A stretch of DNA of 23,759 nucleotides, taken from the NCBI RefSeq assembly GCF_000496755.2, contig NZ_AYKS02000078.1:1-23759 (forward strand). Direction: 5' to 3'. Made by a program: the position numbers and the translations under genes. The first letter of the stretch is position 1, and the number at the start of each line of letters is the position of its first letter. Under the pieces are notes generated by a model. The model was not told the origin of the DNA. It saw only the letters and a program-made list of their open reading frames with translations, and did not search any database. This DNA comes from Serratia sp. DD3. Lineage in GTDB: Bacteria > Pseudomonadota > Gammaproteobacteria > Enterobacterales > Enterobacteriaceae. Below are positions 21,555 to 23,759 of the stretch, one piece after another.

Positions 21555-22757
21555 TCATACCCTCTCGATAATCAAAGCGATCCCTTGGCCGACACCGATG
21601 CACATGGCACACAGGCCATAGCGCCCGCCGGTTTTCTGCAGTTGCCGGGCGGCATTCATCACCAGCCGGCCACCGGAAGCCCCCAGAGGGTGACCGAGGG
21701 CTATTGCGCCGCCGTTCGGGTTAACGTTGGCAGCATCATCCGCTAACCCGAGGTCACGCATGACGGCCAAGGCTTGGGCAGCAAAAGCTTCATTAAGTTC
21801 GAAGACATCTATCTGATCCAGCTGCAAGCCAGCGAGATGCAATACCTTACGCACTGCCTGGGCGGGGCCAAAACCCATGATGGTCGGTTCGATACCGGTG
21901 ACGGCACTGGCAACTATGCGCCCCAGTGGTTGCAGACCATGCTGCCGGATCCCTTGTTCACTGGCTAAGAGTAGAGCACAGGCCCCATCGTTAAGGCCAG
22001 AGGCATTACCTGCAGTGATGGTCCCTTGCGCATTGACCACCGGCTTGAGTTTTTCCAATGCCGCCAAGGTGGTGGCTCTCGGGTGTTCATCTTGTGTAAA
22101 GCATAATGGCTCCCCTTTCTTCTGCGGCACATTCACTTCGATCAACTGTGAATGGTAGAAGCCACTCTCTTGTGCAGCAGCGGTGCGTTGTTGACTGCGC
22201 AACGCAAAAGCATCCTGATCCTGGCGGTTGATGCCAAACTTTAGCGCCACGTTTTCGGCTGTTTGTGGCATAGACTCGACACCATACAAGGCTTTCATCT
22301 GCGGATTGATAAAACGCCAACCCATGGTGGTATCTTCCAACTGCATGGTGCGGCTGAAGGCACTCTCCGCTTTGCCCATAACGAAGGGGGCTCGCGACAT
22401 GCTCTCAACGCCACCGGCAATCACCAGGTGGTTTTCACCGGTCTTGATGGAACGGGCAGCCATTGCCACCGCATCCAGGCTGGAACCACAGAGTCGGTTC
22501 AAGGTACAACCGGGAACCGAAGGGGGCAACCCCGCCAGCAGCAGAGCCATACGCGCCACGTTACGGTTATCCTCACCCGCCTGATTGGCGCAACCGAACA
22601 GCACATCATCCAATGCACTCCAGTCTAGCGCTGGGTGGCGCTGCATCAGTGCCTTCAGCGGTAGCGCGGCCAGATCATCGGCACGAATGGTCGCCAAGCT
22701 ACCGTTCAGCTTGCCGAATGGGGTACGGACGGCATCACACAGATAGGCTGAGTGCAT
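21555..22757 (-). CDS. pcaF: PcaF, 3-oxoadipyl-CoA thiolase
   Basis: PcaF is a 400-residue thiolase that splits 3-oxoadipyl-CoA with CoA into succinyl-CoA and acetyl-CoA, ending the beta-ketoadipate pathway. Catalytic residues are Cys90 (TLNRLCGSSLD), His356 (ALGHPLGASGGR) and Cys386 (CAMCIGVGQG). I chose ATG 22757 (MHSAYLCDAVRTPFG) because it gives the family's usual 400 residues and has GGAGAG at the right spacing; starts at 22772 or 22784 add residues not expected. It overlaps the end of pcaJ by 23 bases and is coupled to pcaD downstream. NPNGGAIALGHPLG and GGVESMSRAPFV are typical of PcaF/PaaJ; the pca neighbours decide for PcaF. Confidence 0.92.
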   Translation of the reverse strand: MHSAYLCDAVRTPFGKLNGSLATIRADDLAALPLKALMQRHPALDWSALDDVLFGCANQAGEDNRNVARMALLLAGLPPSVPGCTLNRLCGSSLDAVAMAARSIKTGENHLVIAGGVESMSRAPFVMGKAESAFSRTMQLEDTTMGWRFINPQMKALYGVESMPQTAENVALKFGINRQDQDAFALRSQQRTAAAQESGFYHSQLIEVNVPQKKGEPLCFTQDEHPRATTLAALEKLKPVVNAQGTITAGNASGLNDGACALLLASEQGIRQHGLQPLGRIVASAVTGIEPTIMGFGPAQAVRKVLHLAGLQLDQIDVFELNEAFAAQALAVMRDLGLADDAANVNPNGGAIALGHPLGASGGRLVMNAARQLQKTGGRYGLCAMCIGVGQGIALIIERV

Positions 22758-23415
22758 GTGGTTTCTCTCCATGCTGAAGGGCAAAGGTCAGTTCGACCGG
22801 GGTGATATCTTGCAGTTGCTGTGGGGTCAAACCGCCAAAAATTTCTCTTACCACCAGCCCTTGTGGTGTGACATCAATCACCGCCAGGTCACTGTAGATA
22901 CGGTCAATGCAGCCAACCCCCGTTAGCGGATAGGTGCACTGTTTAACGATTTTACATTCGCCTTTTTTAGTCAGGTGCTCGGTCATCACAAATACCTGAC
23001 GTGCTCCGATGGCCAAGTCCATCGCCCCGCCTACCGCTGGGATCGCCCCTGCAGCACCGGTACTCCAGTTGGCCAAGTCACCTCGCTCAGAGACTTGATA
23101 AGCCCCTAATACGCAGATATCCAAATGGCCGCCGCGCATCATGGCGAAGGAATCACCATGGTGGAAGAAACAGCCACCGGCTAGCAGAGTAACCGGTTGT
23201 TTACCGGCATTGATCAACTCGGGATCTTCCTCCCCGGCTGAAGGGGCGGGCCCCATGCCGAGGATGCCGTTTTCGCTGTGCAGGAAGATCTCTTTATCGG
23301 CAGGGAGGTAGTTGGCAATTTGGGTGGGGATGCCAATGCCCAGATTCACGTAGGCCCCTTCTGGGATATCACGAGCAATCCGTTGGGCTAACTGTGGATG
23401 AGTGAGTTTTAACAT
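22735..23415 (-). CDS. pcaJ: PcaJ, 3-oxoadipate CoA-transferase subunit B
   Basis: PcaJ is a 226-residue family I CoA-transferase beta subunit, full length. With PcaI it moves CoA from succinyl-CoA to 3-oxoadipate. The catalytic glutamate is Glu48 in LHSENGILGMG, and GIGIPTQIANYLP and GGAMDLAIGARQVFVMTEH are family stretches. The related acetoacetate and acyl transferases (AtoA, ScoB) look similar; the pcaF-pcaD neighbours fix the assignment. Start ATG 23415 has AAGGCGG upstream, 11 bases after the pcaI stop. Confidence 0.9.
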   Translation of the reverse strand: MLKLTHPQLAQRIARDIPEGAYVNLGIGIPTQIANYLPADKEIFLHSENGILGMGPAPSAGEEDPELINAGKQPVTLLAGGCFFHHGDSFAMMRGGHLDICVLGAYQVSERGDLANWSTGAAGAIPAVGGAMDLAIGARQVFVMTEHLTKKGECKIVKQCTYPLTGVGCIDRIYSDLAVIDVTPQGLVVREIFGGLTPQQLQDITPVELTFALQHGEKPHALSLSV

Positions 23416-23426
23416 ATAATGCCGCC

Positions 23427-23759
23427 TTAAGCCGATAGTTGCTGTGGCGTGGCCGGAGTGACAACCACACGTTGTACGAAGATCCCAGGAGTGATGACAT
23501 TTTCCGGGGCCAGTTCACCCAAAGAGAGCAACTGATTGACTTCTGCGATGGTGCAGGTGGCGGCCATCGCCATGATGGGGCCGAAATTACGCCCGGTCTT
23601 GTTGTACACCAGGTTGCCCCAACGGTCAGCACTCTCGGCCTTAATCAGCGCAAAATCAGCTTTCAACGGCAGTTCAAACACATATTGGCGACCATTGATC
23701 TCGCGGGTTTCCTTGTTTTCCGCCAACAAGGTGCCAAACCCGGTTGGGGTATAGATCCC
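23427..23759 (-). CDS. pcaI: PcaI, 3-oxoadipate CoA-transferase subunit A (partial)
   Basis: The open frame reaches the window edge, so about 110 C-terminal residues of an expected ~230 are visible and the N-terminal half, with the CoA-binding glycine loop, lies outside. Visible family stretches are GIYTPTGFGT, FELPLKADFALIKA, DRWGNLVYNKTGRNFGP and ENVITPGIFVQRVV. It pairs with PcaJ as the 3-oxoadipate:succinyl-CoA transferase. There is no sign of damage in the visible part; the in-frame TTG at 23729 is internal, not the start. Upstream genes or a pca regulator may lie beyond the window. Confidence 0.88.
   Translation of the reverse strand, partial: GIYTPTGFGTLLAENKETREINGRQYVFELPLKADFALIKAESADRWGNLVYNKTGRNFGPIMAMAATCTIAEVNQLLSLGELAPENVITPGIFVQRVVVTPATPQQLSA

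Noticed and set aside
1..23759. CRISPR array, tRNA or rRNA genes
   Set aside because: No regularly spaced repeats and no cloverleaf or rRNA sequence were seen on either strand by eye.

Overview
The window looks like chromosomal DNA of an enterobacterium, most likely Yersinia or a close relative. The reasons are moderate GC, the core pair yfcE-yfcD, KdgR/CRP-type control sites, a GntR-like LacI regulator, and an oligogalacturonate lyase whose His242, His287, Gln350 and His353 fall at the positions known from the Yersinia enterocolitica PL22 enzyme. The species is inferred from gene content, not from a marker gene.

Layout. (1) 1-2131: the right end of an IS4/IS10-type insertion sequence (transposase C-terminus plus terminal repeat) abuts an AT-rich type VI secretion-like module: a PAAR-like effector with a C-terminal hydrophobic (pore-like) toxin domain, and a translationally coupled three-helix membrane protein, the presumed immunity protein. 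(2) 2132-7720: oligogalacturonide catabolism. kdgF and ogl read leftward; a GPH-type transporter (togT-like), kduD and an RpiB/LacA-family isomerase read rightward. The two sides share a 500-base divergent control region with KdgR boxes and CRP-type sites. (3) 7823-9035: core genes yfcE and yfcD. (4) 9036-15086: a long leader carrying a CRP site, a KdgR box and a small ORF, then the ABC importer togMNAB and the outer-membrane channel kdgM. (5) 15265-20737: a GntR-like LacI repressor divergent from a PTS of the ascorbate (Ula) type (EIIA, EIIB, EIIC) and a transketolase split into two subunits, closed by a strong terminator. (6) 20792-23759: leftward operon pcaI(partial)-pcaJ-pcaF-pcaD of the beta-ketoadipate pathway, running off the right edge.

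How it works together. Oligogalacturonides enter the periplasm through KdgM and cross the inner membrane by TogMNAB or the GPH symporter. Ogl cuts dimers and short oligomers to 4,5-unsaturated galacturonate and 5-keto-4-deoxyuronate (DKI), and KdgF speeds opening of the unsaturated monomer to DKI. DKI must then be isomerised to DKII; the usual kduI is absent here, and an RpiB-family protein resembling streptococcal DhuI sits next to kduD, which reduces DKII to KDG. KDG kinase and aldolase, and any pectate lyase, are not in the window. The PTS/transketolase unit would import and phosphorylate an unknown sugar and split or rearrange a ketose phosphate. The pca genes take 3-oxoadipate enol-lactone to succinyl-CoA and acetyl-CoA.

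Most notable points: the KduI-to-RpiB-family replacement; a perfect CRP-S-like palindrome in the ogl/togT control region; the orphan PTS/split-transketolase operon; the PAAR effector whose start codon now lies inside an IS end; and the ~420-base structured leader of togMNAB with a small ORF.
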